Source of the DNA: an uncultured Pirellulaceae bacterium
GTDB taxonomy: Bacteria > Planctomycetota > Planctomycetia > Pirellulales > Pirellulaceae
Direction of reading: 5' to 3'
Length of the DNA: 64,000 nt
NCBI GenBank assembly: GCA_937929805.1
Contig: CALFUT010000001.1
Location: 124,001 to 188,000 of the forward strand
The number at the start of each line of letters is the position of its first letter. Position 1 is the stretch's first letter. The translations under genes were made by a program, and so were the position numbers. Positions 48,801 through 56,106 of this stretch are shown piece after piece. The notes under the pieces are model-generated. The model did no database searches and was not told the origin of the DNA. It saw nothing but the letters and a program-made list of their open reading frames with translations.

Positions 48801-48836
48801 TTGAGTATTCTTCCAAGTCGCGATTAACTTCTTCAC
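42870..48836 (-). CDS. Giant RTX / beta-helix surface protein with LEPR-XLL-like N-terminus
   Basis: A 1988-residue exported protein. The N-terminus has a Trp/Arg-rich leader ending in YGALENRQLLASV, an LEPR-XLL-like motif used by planctomycete giant proteins. Then come a dockerin-like pair (GDTNLDGEVDLLNDAF, DFDGDGAVDLLTDAF), a beta-helix region, about 500 residues of RTX calcium-binding nonapeptides (GGxGxDxxx; about 755-1280), a CSLREA-like segment (FTINTVGDKPDVDLTDG then TSLRAAIMQANA), and a second beta-helix. The start is GTG 48836, eight bases after GGAGG (48845-48849), not the TTG at 48851. Expected to be an adhesin or matrix protein. Confidence 0.87.
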   Translation of the reverse strand: MKKLIATWKNTQSALGYRTLWANFWRRLKRDGQRDVRRRPSLQSQQYGALENRQLLASVGFDSSTPLANEPIQTVEVQSQHSSLAAGPLVQSWQRDGLAIDQIQALDRPDQLSSVSVTFTQPVNVAADALSVGNDSQEGTAISSGGVTFDYNEQTHTATWDFSSVADLPAGYYTLSLNEAQIESVDGSAVLVDSSFDQQIYVALSGDTNLDGEVDLLNDAFTLVGNLGTASEATWESGDFDGDGAVDLLTDAFALIGNLNTTVSGQSISENENLTFVQDAPPLQAITSGGITETNGIATLDVAIGSEINLAFDLLSDYLANNVTAVSGVVNVPVSTTFSEVIHAADDIVLNIEAGATLTLDQLLDPVSEPGAIRFTSTSNSGLTGAGTLDLNGNAFRGVYATRPNGFRIGNTDTTATNPNKLKIVGWQDGVFIGSSATVAATNITIENLEITDPHSTDVDFPLLVTNRPGVNGLWVEGVTIDNVLVDGGQPDGAGGKVGGSHASSNGFTADQITLQGVYNATATNVTSLNGGENGFTVSWGSRNVALTNITVDNADAHSFNLGGSGQAIDLASEAGFAVDQQVRGVVSGTIARVTGVFDNRIWVTDTALNQFAVGETLEVITPGVNVSTQIAETYRAQNLTLDGGMSTNAGRNEALLLDSNNIPVILSDVFIQQVEGAVVENSVFETLGRELSAGVYADHIGVNGSVSTFSLSNNTFVDYFVNQTPVFVSNNSIQLPGDPDTNSIDGTSGNDNFGGTDRSDVIDGEGGDDTLQGGGGNDTIEGGSGVDTINGGSGADEIYGGDDRDTLRGDGGNDVIYGGMGIDTINGGLDDDEIHGEGGDDELRGDGGADTIFGGAGVDTINGGIGDDEIHGDDGDDELRGDGGDDTIYGGEGDDTLIGATGNDTLLGGLGVDTINGGSDDDEIHGNEEDDILRGDGGADTIFGGVGMDTINGGIGNDELHGDDGNDELRGEGGDDTIFGGANDDIITGGDGNDTLDGGTGNDEFRAGLGNDSHEGGDGVDFVTYQGAPNAVTVDLQNASQNAGDWAIGDSHSLIENIIGSDHADDLRGDSANNLIDGGAENDTLQGNGGDDVLNGGNGNDLLIGGAGADAINGGPGIDRVSYETATGAILLNLDDGSANTGDAAGDTFLNIQQYIASSYDDTVLGRAGIDHLDGQGGNDFLAGRGGNDSLFGGDGHDVLQGGLGADLLNGGAGVDTASYADATSGVRVYLDGSSPNGGIAVGDSYVSIENIEGTSFVDTLSGDENANQFVGGGGNDRFEFSVGWGSDTIVDFANNGTEKIDFRGNFGLTSVDDLTITDGVDGVTLAFQGDQILLLGLNSGDIDRLDFLFDPQVNHAFTINTVGDKPDVDLTDGLALDEDGNTSLRAAIMQANAAGAAATSTLSFDIMDGTGVEYVIQPTSALPGLIKRIVIDGSTQTGASVVIDGTAIVAGSADGLLITGDRAQVLSIGITGFSSDGIEVRNADDVRIENVQLYDNSGAGARLSNATNSRIRTSVITGNQGSGVQIVGTGVQGNELRDNRIGIGLDEVADGNEVFGVQVLSGGNLIVNNTVSGNDRSGIVISGSQATDNDVFGNFIGTDSTGVQGVGNSAFGVLVSNADNNSIGGTRLADRNIISGNGGAGVSIATNSSGTNVERNIIGLDVTGSVALGNGSTGVFIRAGANGTTVVNNFVAANPSSQIIIQGATTTENTLTRNRIGFGSGFAVFQGGANGVNVLSPNNTIGGPDPSDGNFIAGEGDTGVAGNGAVTGISLSGIAATGNLVQNNTLGTFNTGVQDRGLSRGVQFLQGAANNEIVQNFIAYSDVAAIRLTASGGSGNTFSENRLHANAVGIDLPGSATTINDPGDADSGPNQLQNSPVVELGVTVVLNPTDSSIADITVTYLVDSDPANASYALTTEFFLSGLTGQDAYYVGSDTYTASDYALGLKTVTFTGVDISGAFQQVNLVATATDDQGNSSELSLPVSTIVT
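45897..46490 (-). repeat. Tandem 36-residue (108-nt) super-repeat within the RTX block
   Basis: Five copies of a four-nonapeptide unit (GG-x-GVDTIN, GG-x-x-DDEIH, G-x-x-x-DDELR, GDGG-x-DTIF/Y) plus one half-unit (18 residues) in the middle make exactly 5.5 x 108 = 594 bp. This points to recent duplication of whole 108-nt blocks rather than of single nonapeptides. Confidence 0.8.
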
Positions 48837-49478
48837 GCCAAACGCCTCCAATGTGCCAACTTCAAAGTGTCAGTGGTTCACCGCATTGAAATCGCGCCCC
48901 AATCTCAAGGAAGCGATTGCAACGACACGCTGGAGTGCCTCGCTTCGCATATCTGCGTTGCCTTCTGATCCACTCCATCAACACTAACAGATCACAACAG
49001 GAAAAAATACGTTAGACGGCGGTAGCGTGGGGGAAATATCGTTGCGCCGAGGCAACTTTTTACTTATCGAGCGGTAGTCATTCCGATGAAAGTGGCAACG
49101 GTTTATCGCCCGGAAGAGTTTTCACCACCCCCAGTTTGGGGGCGCCAACAGCCCCCAACTGCCGGATATAACGATCGCTTGCAACGATTCTAGCAATCGC
49201 AATGATTGCAACAGCGCGCTGCTTCGGTCATCGCGGCACAAGTCGGGGCGTAATGGTTCTGTCATACGTTAGACGCGAGCTTGTCTCAGCATTTATGAAT
49301 GGTTTCTTGGTCAGCTTGGTTGGCGTATGAACTTCAAAACCCACCGGGAGCATCCCACGGCTGAAGGCACCAATGTCAAGCACTGGCTTGCAAACGGCGC
49401 GTCAAGAAACTCAAAGGTTGGGACCGAACCAGTTGTGCGATACTTGGTCAGTTCCAATGGAATTGCTTTTTCACCATT
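48837..49478. other. Upstream region of the giant protein gene with a GC-rich hairpin
   Basis: About 640 bp without a supportable gene. It contains an inverted repeat AGTTTGGGGGC (49133-49143) / GCCCCCAACT (49151-49160) and nearby short AT-rich direct elements (GCAATCGCAATGATTGCAAC). These could be regulatory, or the terminator of the lyase gene that ends at 49479. A plus-strand open frame (49327-49815) overlaps the lyase and is rejected. Confidence 0.4.
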
Positions 49479-50924
49479 TCATTCGCTGGACTGTTTCCGC
49501 CAAGTTGGACCGGTCGTTTCCTCACTGACGAGGGGGCGGAATGGAGTGTCTGGTTGGTCACATCCCACGGCGGGTAAGTCCGGACGCGGGAGACGGTCGA
49601 TATCCCATTTCAACTTAGATTCCGATTCGGCGGCGAGTCGCTTGTCCGTTTTTGGTCTCATCAAACCATCCTCAGCCCGCTTCAGCGTCACTCGTTCGTA
49701 TCGACAATTAAGCGGCCGATCCGATTCGAATTCTGTTCGTTCTTTGCGGCACACGTTCTCGCGGAATGAAATTCCGGACAAATCGACTGGATCAACCAGC
49801 ACCTCACGCTTGTGAGGCACAAACAGGTTGAACGCCACCGTGCTTTCCTTGGGTGCAACGACTCGATCTTTGCTGCCCGCCCCCACGCCAATTCGCACTG
49901 GCTGCTCGCAATCGATCACCGTGTTATGAACCACCAACGCATCGACCACCGGTGCGTAGCCATTCAGGGGAGAATTTCGAATGCCAGAACTGATGGCGAT
50001 CGCCGCTAAAGCCGAATCACCACGCAGTTTCTCAAAATAGTTGTTGATCACTTTGTGTTCCCGACCAATGATGCGAACACCACCCGTATCGGCTTTGCCT
50101 TTGCCCAGAAAAACATTCCCGTCGACCAAACAGCGATGCCCATGACGCAGCGTCAAAGAACCCGCACATCGTTCAAAAACATTATTGCGGTAAATGTTCC
50201 CGCACGACTTGTTGGAAATCACTTCGACCTCGCCATCGCATTCTTGGAACAAGTTATCTTTGACCACGGTCAAACTGTCGTTCTCTGACACAGCGCTCGT
50301 TCCGATGCGAATCGTCTCGCCACCGTTGGTTCCCAGTTCCGGGCGAGCCCCAAAATGGTTGTGGTCCAACTGATGACGGCCCGGCTCTTTGGTGACCCAC
50401 ACGACGACCGTCGCGCCTTCGTTGGTTTTGCCAGCAAAGTAACAGTGATCGACTCGATGTTCGGCTCCATGAATGGAAAGCCAACGTGTTTTCTGATCGT
50501 CAGGCAGTTTGTTTACTTGCTCAAACACACAATCGGTCAAGCGGCAATGATGCGCGATTGACTTTGTCCCCGCGCGAAACTCGACGGCATCCATCAGCCC
50601 GTACATGTCGCGAAAAACCAAGCCCGAAACCACAACGTATTGCCCAGAGAAACTAAACTGAGACTTGCCGGTGAAAATGACTTCGCCCGGGGCCTCCGCT
50701 TTCACAAAGATTGGCTTCTCAAGCGTGCCCGACAAATCCTCCAGCCGAATCACCGCATCTTTCCACGTGCCGTTTCGCAATAGGATCGTGTCCCCAGCTC
50801 GGACTCGTTTCAAAATCTTCTCCAGATCGCTGCTGGGTTTGATGCGATGCACTTTGGCATTGGCAAGTGCCGGGCCAACGACGATCCACAGTAGCGTCAC
50901 GATTGTTATTGCCGCAAGTTTCAT
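49479..50924 (-). CDS. Family 6 polysaccharide lyase (alginate lyase / chondroitinase B-like)
   Basis: A 481-residue exported enzyme with a signal peptide (MKLAAITIVTLLWIVVG) and a right-handed beta-helix of PL6 type. The catalytic region is preserved: EVISNKSCGNIYRNNVF (Lys of the NKS motif) and SLTLRHGHRCLVDGN (Arg in LRHGH), plus ETIRIGTSAVS (calcium-site area). PL6 enzymes cleave alginate or dermatan/chondroitin by beta-elimination; which one cannot be decided by eye. AGGA six bases upstream supports ATG 50924. It follows manA by 47 bp in one operon. Confidence 0.88.
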   Translation of the reverse strand: MKLAAITIVTLLWIVVGPALANAKVHRIKPSSDLEKILKRVRAGDTILLRNGTWKDAVIRLEDLSGTLEKPIFVKAEAPGEVIFTGKSQFSFSGQYVVVSGLVFRDMYGLMDAVEFRAGTKSIAHHCRLTDCVFEQVNKLPDDQKTRWLSIHGAEHRVDHCYFAGKTNEGATVVVWVTKEPGRHQLDHNHFGARPELGTNGGETIRIGTSAVSENDSLTVVKDNLFQECDGEVEVISNKSCGNIYRNNVFERCAGSLTLRHGHRCLVDGNVFLGKGKADTGGVRIIGREHKVINNYFEKLRGDSALAAIAISSGIRNSPLNGYAPVVDALVVHNTVIDCEQPVRIGVGAGSKDRVVAPKESTVAFNLFVPHKREVLVDPVDLSGISFRENVCRKERTEFESDRPLNCRYERVTLKRAEDGLMRPKTDKRLAAESESKLKWDIDRLPRPDLPAVGCDQPDTPFRPLVSEETTGPTWRKQSSE

Positions 50925-50971
50925 GGGGCGTCCTAGCGCATGAGTTTGTCGTTTGCTGATCGGGTTCCCAT

Positions 50972-52057
50972 TCATGACGCTGCCGGCGGAAAGCATTCAA
51001 GAATTTGCACTTCGTGGTCCGCTTCAATGGTATACGGCCCTAAGCCGGCGGGGCAGAAGAATTTGTCCAACGTATTAAGCTTCACTTCACTGGACTCGGT
51101 TTTGATGACACACGTTCCCTCAACAACCACACCAGTGAAGAAACCATCTTCCTGACGAGTCAACTTCCCATTGAGCACCGTCTTCTTGACTTGAAATCGA
51201 GGCGTCGTTTCGGGGCCAATCAAGTGATATCGATGAGCCGTTTCGTGATACGTTGCCTCCAACTGCGGAGCAAACATGTAATCGCTGCGAACCACGGATT
51301 CGGGCATGGGCTGCAAATCAAAAATGTCCATGCAAAAGTCGAGACCTCGATTCATAAAACGAGCCGATTCGGGCAGCGTGTACCCGGCTCTTTCAAACTC
51401 AAACCGAACCACCAAGTCCGACGGCTCCATGATCTCCACCATAAAGATCCCCTCGCCGATCGCGTGCGGAACGCCGCCGGGGATAAAAAGCACATCGCCC
51501 GGTTTGACTCGGATCTTGTCAAAGCAACCAAGGATCGCTTCCAAGTTTTGATCTTCGATCCATGATCGAAATAATTCGCGATTCGGCGGGCGTTGAAACC
51601 CAAGGTAGACATAGGGATCGGTGACATCATCGCGAACACTCAGAATGTAGTACGCTTCGGCTTTGCCTGAATTTGAATTAAGGTGCTGCTTGGCGAACTC
51701 GGCGGTCGGATGAGCCTGAAGCTGAAGCCGGACCGCGGCATCGAGCAACTTGATCAGAACCATCGGTTGCTGGCCAAATTTTGCGACATGTTGGGCTCCA
51801 AGGAAATAACTCGGATCCTGCGCGATCAAGTCGGGCAGCAACAGCTCTTGCCCGTCGACCACTACCGGCGAAATTCCTTCGTGCTCGTTGGTCGAATCGG
51901 GATTCGAGGCCGCCGTCACCGAAGCGATCCAATCTTCGGGAAAATGGCTGTCTTCTGGATCGGCTTTTCCGACGAGCCGATCAAGCAGCTTGCCACCTTG
52001 GTAACTGCGCCAGACTCGGTTTTGAGGCAGGCTGAAAATTTTGTTCTTGTACTGCAT
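50972..52057 (-). CDS. manA: Mannose-6-phosphate isomerase, class I
   Basis: A 361-residue cupin enzyme interconverting mannose-6-phosphate and fructose-6-phosphate with zinc. The signature stretches are LQLQAHPT (zinc-binding Gln/His), GKAEAYYIL (zinc-binding Glu), and IPGGVPHAIGEG (His), with RFEFERAGYTL and the C-terminal beta-domain. Length is typical. It lies between the Nramp-like transporter gene (52 bp upstream) and the PL6 gene (47 bp downstream), suggesting that the operon handles a mannose- or mannuronate-related sugar. Confidence 0.93.
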   Translation of the reverse strand: MQYKNKIFSLPQNRVWRSYQGGKLLDRLVGKADPEDSHFPEDWIASVTAASNPDSTNEHEGISPVVVDGQELLLPDLIAQDPSYFLGAQHVAKFGQQPMVLIKLLDAAVRLQLQAHPTAEFAKQHLNSNSGKAEAYYILSVRDDVTDPYVYLGFQRPPNRELFRSWIEDQNLEAILGCFDKIRVKPGDVLFIPGGVPHAIGEGIFMVEIMEPSDLVVRFEFERAGYTLPESARFMNRGLDFCMDIFDLQPMPESVVRSDYMFAPQLEATYHETAHRYHLIGPETTPRFQVKKTVLNGKLTRQEDGFFTGVVVEGTCVIKTESSEVKLNTLDKFFCPAGLGPYTIEADHEVQILECFPPAAS

Positions 52058-52108
52058 GTCGTCTCTGTTCGATCCTGCTTGATGTTGTCGATCCCTCTGG
52101 TTCGCAAG

Positions 52109-53395
52109 TTATGAAGCAAACAATTCCGCGGCTCGTCCCCAGACGCCTTGAATGGCTGTTGCCGAATTGAAAACGGCAAGCAACAAAATTGCGACAAGAA
52201 TCAAATTGGCCCTCAGTTTGTTTGCATGCTCTTTCATTAGATCTTTTCGATTGGCAAGGTACAAAATACAACCGATCGTCATCGGCAACAGCACCGAACT
52301 GAGCGCTTGAGAAACAATCATGACCATCACCGGTCGACCCCCAAAAACCGGCACCACCAAACCCAACAGCGAAATCAAAAACACGATCACGCGGTACCGT
52401 GGCAATGTCATTTCGCGTGCCGAATCGTTGTAGTCACACAGCAGCCAAGGCAGCATCAATACGTTAGGAAACTGAGAAGAAACACCCGCCGCAACGATTC
52501 CAAGTGTGAAGATTGCGGTCGCCAGCTTTCCCGCCAACGGTTCAAGCAGCGTAATCATCTCGGAGGCTTGTGAGAGCCCTTCTCCAGCCAAGTAAAGCGT
52601 CGCCGCAGCCGCTGCCATGATCGATGTGCTGATCACAAACATCAACGAAGCTGAAACGATCGCATCGTTGCGTTGCTGCTTGAGGTCTTCAATCGTCCAA
52701 CCGGCTTCCTTGACCAGCGTCGTTCGAATGATGAACAATCCAGAGAACACCGTGGTTCCCACCATCGAAGCAATCACCAGAAACGGACCTTTGCCTGCAT
52801 CGGCCGGAACGTTTGGCAGGTTGGGGATCATGCCTTTGATGATTTCTGCCGGCGGCGGCATCATGATGAAAAAGTTGGCCAGAAAACAGGCTGCCATCAC
52901 AGCGACGATAACCGCCAGACTTCTTTCAAAGAACTGAGTATTGCCGTTCCAGAAAATGAAGTAGACCAGCGCCGAAAAGAACGCGGCAAACCAAACCGGC
53001 GCGATGCCCTCGGCGACAAACGACTTGGACCATTCGCAACAAACATCTGCCACGATCCCCATCACGCCCATCACGCTGCCGCAAACGGCGGCTGTTAGTG
53101 CCACGATAAAAAAGATGCCCACGGCCGGGTGGATATGCTTGCGAAACGCCTGAAGTGCCGTCTGGCCGGTGACTAACGTGAACTTGCCATAGATCACGAT
53201 CATGAAATATGTTGCAACACACGAGGCCGCGATCGTCCACAGCAGAGACATTCCATATGTGGCCCCGGCTGCGGCCATCGCTGTGACACTGCCCGTGCCA
53301 ATATTGAACCCCAGCAAAAAAATCCCGGGCAGGAATAGGCTGAGCGTTTTCGCGAATCGGCTTCTGGGCGAATGATCGGTCGTCAAATCTGTCAC
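52109..53395 (-). CDS. Nramp (SLC11)-like transporter lacking canonical metal motifs
   Basis: A 428-residue membrane protein with about 11 hydrophobic helices that follows the Nramp fold in order and spacing: FLLGFNIGTGSVTAMAAAGA at the first helix, where Nramps have DPGN, and VIASMVGTTVFSGLFI at helix 6, where they have MPHN. Both metal-binding motifs are changed, so transport of Mn/Fe is doubtful; another ion or an organic solute is possible. The start is a GTG at 53395 with GGGAG ten bases upstream. First gene of a probable operon with manA and the PL6 lyase. Confidence 0.8.
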   Translation of the reverse strand: MTDLTTDHSPRSRFAKTLSLFLPGIFLLGFNIGTGSVTAMAAAGATYGMSLLWTIAASCVATYFMIVIYGKFTLVTGQTALQAFRKHIHPAVGIFFIVALTAAVCGSVMGVMGIVADVCCEWSKSFVAEGIAPVWFAAFFSALVYFIFWNGNTQFFERSLAVIVAVMAACFLANFFIMMPPPAEIIKGMIPNLPNVPADAGKGPFLVIASMVGTTVFSGLFIIRTTLVKEAGWTIEDLKQQRNDAIVSASLMFVISTSIMAAAAATLYLAGEGLSQASEMITLLEPLAGKLATAIFTLGIVAAGVSSQFPNVLMLPWLLCDYNDSAREMTLPRYRVIVFLISLLGLVVPVFGGRPVMVMIVSQALSSVLLPMTIGCILYLANRKDLMKEHANKLRANLILVAILLLAVFNSATAIQGVWGRAAELFAS

Positions 53396-53480
53396 CGTGA
53401 GTTGTCTCCCTCATCCTTCAAAAACAGCAAACATTTAGGGGTGACTTCGGTCGCTCAATGCTTAGCTTTGCTTGCCACCG

Positions 53481-53738
53481 CTACCTAGAAAGAAGTCGAT
53501 CGTACTCGTCGTGCGAACCAATCCAAAACCAGAGACAACCATACTCACGGTCAACTGCGAGTGCACGGTAGCTGAGCCCAACTCGAACTGACTTGAATGA
53601 GCCGACTTTTTTGAAATGCAAAGATGGGTGATCCGGATCTTCCTTGAGCAATGAAAAATTCTTGTCCGCCAAGTCACGAATTTCGCTAGGCAATCGATGA
53701 TAACATTTCCAAAATTTGGAAGTGGTTTTGTGAATCAC
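53481..53738 (-). CDS. RelE/ParE-like toxin of a type II toxin-antitoxin pair
   Basis: An 85-residue basic protein with the RelE/ParE fold outline: FWKCYHRLPSEIRDLADKNF (helical hairpin), SVRVGLSYRALAVDREY (the strand where RelE/ParE toxins carry V-G-x-x-Y-R), and a C-terminal WIGSHDEYDRLL, which matches the H-x-x-Y ending of this group. Such toxins cleave mRNA on the ribosome or poison gyrase. It starts at a GTG that overlaps the antitoxin stop codon by four bases (GTGA), typical of coupled toxin-antitoxin translation. Confidence 0.8.
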   Translation of the reverse strand: MIHKTTSKFWKCYHRLPSEIRDLADKNFSLLKEDPDHPSLHFKKVGSFKSVRVGLSYRALAVDREYGCLWFWIGSHDEYDRLLSR

Positions 53739-53932
53739 AGCGATGTCGCTCGCCCAGCATCATCTTCCGCGATAGCTTCGGCTGCCAGATGGTCGAGACG
53801 TCCGGCAGCGGCGTCTTCCTCAATCTGCTTGTCCCACAAATCACTGTCTAGTTGTTTGACCCACTGAATGAATTTGGCCAACTGATCTGGTGGAAGTTGG
53901 GACACTTGTTTCTCAAGTTCTATGAGCGTCAT
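53735..53932 (-). CDS. Antitoxin of the RelE/ParE-like pair
   Basis: A 65-residue acidic protein (MTLIELEKQVSQLPPDQLAK) with a helical N-terminus and the tail LDSDLWDKQIEEDAAAGRLD then AEAIAEDDAGRA, which is characteristic of antitoxins paired with this toxin group. It precedes and overlaps the toxin gene. The open frame upstream to 54007 adds 25 residues without antitoxin character. No DNA-binding ribbon-helix-helix is clear, so autoregulation is uncertain. Confidence 0.78.
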   Translation of the reverse strand: MTLIELEKQVSQLPPDQLAKFIQWVKQLDSDLWDKQIEEDAAAGRLDHLAAEAIAEDDAGRATSL

Positions 53933-54140
53933 CTCACTACCCGTGGCTTTTTTAGCGGAAACCCTATTCGTCTGATCAATTGTACGCCAAACAGTCGGGA
54001 CAGCCAACGAATGAACTTAGGCAGACCGCTGAAAATCGGGATTATGATTCACCCATCTTTAAGTGACCCAATCGTCCGGCACGGGCCTAGGTAAGATTTT
54101 CTCAAGCGAATGCAAACCAGATAGAGCAAACATTTATGCA

Positions 54141-54902
54141 CTACGCGCTGTAAACACCGCCGTTGATATCCAGCGTTGCACCGGTGATAAAACCGTCGTA
54201 CTCCGATGCCAGAAAAACGACCGGCCGCGCCACGTCGTCCGGGTCTCCCGCTCGACCCAACGGAATCCCGGCAACGGTATTGTCGGCCGACTCTTTCGTC
54301 GTGTGCGTGTTATGAAAACGAGTCCCCAGAATCAACCCCGGCGCGACGGCGTTGACTCGCACGCCTCGATCCGCCAACTCACTGGCCAGCGACCGAGTCC
54401 AAGTAAGCGTGGCACCCTTCGCGGTTGAATAAGCCAACGATCCGGCATGACCACCTTTGCGGCCGGCCAATGAGGCAAGGTTGACGATGCTGCTTTGGGC
54501 GTTCGCAGTCAAATGAGGCACGCACTCGCGAGTTACCAACATCATCGAAGTCAGGTTGACGTTCATCACCGTCTCCCAGAATCCAACCTCGATCTCCTCA
54601 ATCCGTCGACGACCAATCAAGTCGCCCACGTTGTTGATCAAGATATCAACGCCGCCCAAAAAGTCCGCAGCCGATTGCACGAACGACTTGACCGCGTTCT
54701 CGTCAGTCAAGTCCGCTTGAAAGGCTTGAGCCTTCAAGCCCCTCCCGGCCGCTTCGGCCACCACACCATCGGCTCCCTCGCGGCTGGTGTGATAGTGAAT
54801 CGCGACGCTGCATTGCTCGGCAAGCAGGCTCTGCACAATCGCAAGCCCCAACCCTTGCCCACCACCGGTGACAATGACTCGTTTCCCAGAAAGCTTTCCC
54901 AT
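54141..54902 (-). CDS. SDR family oxidoreductase
   Basis: A 253-residue classical short-chain dehydrogenase/reductase: cofactor motif TGGGQGLGLAI, ILINNVGDLIG, catalytic Ser near IVNLASLAG, Tyr-x-x-x-Lys as YSTAKGA, and C-terminal GATLDINGGVY. The absence of a basic residue just after the glycine motif leaves NAD(H) or NADP(H) preference open. It is divergent from a TRAP transporter; in marine uronate clusters an SDR in this position often reduces 4-deoxy-5-hexoseulose uronate (DehR) or a related keto-sugar acid, but the substrate here is inference. Confidence 0.9.
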   Translation of the reverse strand: MGKLSGKRVIVTGGGQGLGLAIVQSLLAEQCSVAIHYHTSREGADGVVAEAAGRGLKAQAFQADLTDENAVKSFVQSAADFLGGVDILINNVGDLIGRRRIEEIEVGFWETVMNVNLTSMMLVTRECVPHLTANAQSSIVNLASLAGRKGGHAGSLAYSTAKGATLTWTRSLASELADRGVRVNAVAPGLILGTRFHNTHTTKESADNTVAGIPLGRAGDPDDVARPVVFLASEYDGFITGATLDINGGVYSA

Positions 54903-55077
54903 GATTCAGGCTCCAGACATCAGGTTTCAGGATGCAGGCAAATAACTTCAAATTGCATTCCGCATTCCGCATCGGAAGATTCTGACCCAAACTCTCTTGA
55001 GTGAACAGGGAACGAACGCGTCATCACCCAGCAGCGCGCAACGATACGCCGTTCACGTTATGATAGTTTGTTGAACC

Positions 55078-56106
55078 ATGAGCAAAACAACTTCCATCTT
55101 CATCAGTGGCTTTCTGATCGGCGTGCTCGCGACGACGGTTGGATTCTCTTTCCTGCGTCGTTACCAAGCTTCCAACGGCGACTCCAGCAACACCGCCCGC
55201 ATGGTACTGAAACTGGCGCACTCGTTGGACGTCGCTCATCCGGCCCACCAAGCTTTGGAGCACATGAAACGCCAACTGGAAACGTTGTCCGGTGGCGAGA
55301 TGACGATCGACATCTACCCGAGTTCCGTGCTCGGTTCGGAAACGCAATGCATCGAGCAACTACAAAACGGCTCGCTTTCCATGACCCGCACTTCGGCAGC
55401 CGTGGTCGAGAATTTCGTCCCCGAGATGGCCGTGTTCGGCTTGCCCTACGTGTTCCGTGACCAGCAACATTTTCACACCGTGCTCGATGGTGAGATCGGT
55501 CAGCGGTTGCTTGTTGAAGGTGAATCCAAATTCATTCGAGGCCTTTGCTACCACGACTCTGGCAGCCGAAACTTCTACGGCAAGTTCCCCGTGCGGACGC
55601 CGGACGACCTGAACGATCGCAAAATCCGTGTGATGAACAGTTCGACGGCGATCAACATGGTCGAAGCGATGGGTGCCGCGCCGACACCGATCTCACCCGG
55701 CGAACTCTATTCGGCTCTTTCGCAGGGAATTGTCGACGGAGCAGAAAACAACCTGCCGACCTTCGCGCACTCCCGGCACTACGAGGTCTGCAAACATTTT
55801 TCGCTTGACGGTCACACCCGCATCCCCGCCATGGTTTTGATCAGTACCAAAACTTGGAACGGGCTCTCGGATCAACAGCAGCAGTGGTTGCAAACCGCTG
55901 CCACGGAATCATCCACCGTGCAGCGAGAGCTTTGGGCCGACGCGACTCAGGAAGCCAGACAAATCGTCGAAGACGCAGGTGTAACGATCCACGATGTTGA
56001 TTTGCAAACCTTCGCAAAAAAGGTGCAGCCTATGCTGGATGTCGTGGCGGACGAGAAAGTGAAGGCCACGCTCGCCGCGATCCAGAAAGTTGGGTCCGAT
56101 GAGTGA
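55078..56106 (+). CDS. dctP: TRAP transporter substrate-binding protein, DctP family
   Basis: A 342-residue periplasmic solute-binding protein with an N-terminal signal or anchor helix (SIFISGFLIGVLATTVGFSF). Family stretches include LKLAHSLDVAHPAHQALEHM, GSETQCIEQLQNGSLSMTRT, the substrate-carboxylate-binding Arg in RKIRVMNSSTAINMVEAMG, and PGELYSALSQGIVDGAENN. DctP proteins bind carboxylate solutes, including uronates and oligouronates. It is the first gene of a tightly coupled dctPQM operon, with the dctQ start codon eight bases inside its end. Confidence 0.95.
   Translation: MSKTTSIFISGFLIGVLATTVGFSFLRRYQASNGDSSNTARMVLKLAHSLDVAHPAHQALEHMKRQLETLSGGEMTIDIYPSSVLGSETQCIEQLQNGSLSMTRTSAAVVENFVPEMAVFGLPYVFRDQQHFHTVLDGEIGQRLLVEGESKFIRGLCYHDSGSRNFYGKFPVRTPDDLNDRKIRVMNSSTAINMVEAMGAAPTPISPGELYSALSQGIVDGAENNLPTFAHSRHYEVCKHFSLDGHTRIPAMVLISTKTWNGLSDQQQQWLQTAATESSTVQRELWADATQEARQIVEDAGVTIHDVDLQTFAKKVQPMLDVVADEKVKATLAAIQKVGSDE

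Noticed and set aside
49327-49815. 162-residue plus-strand open frame
   Set aside because: Mostly antisense to the PL6 lyase gene, with Ser/Arg-rich composition typical of a shadow frame.
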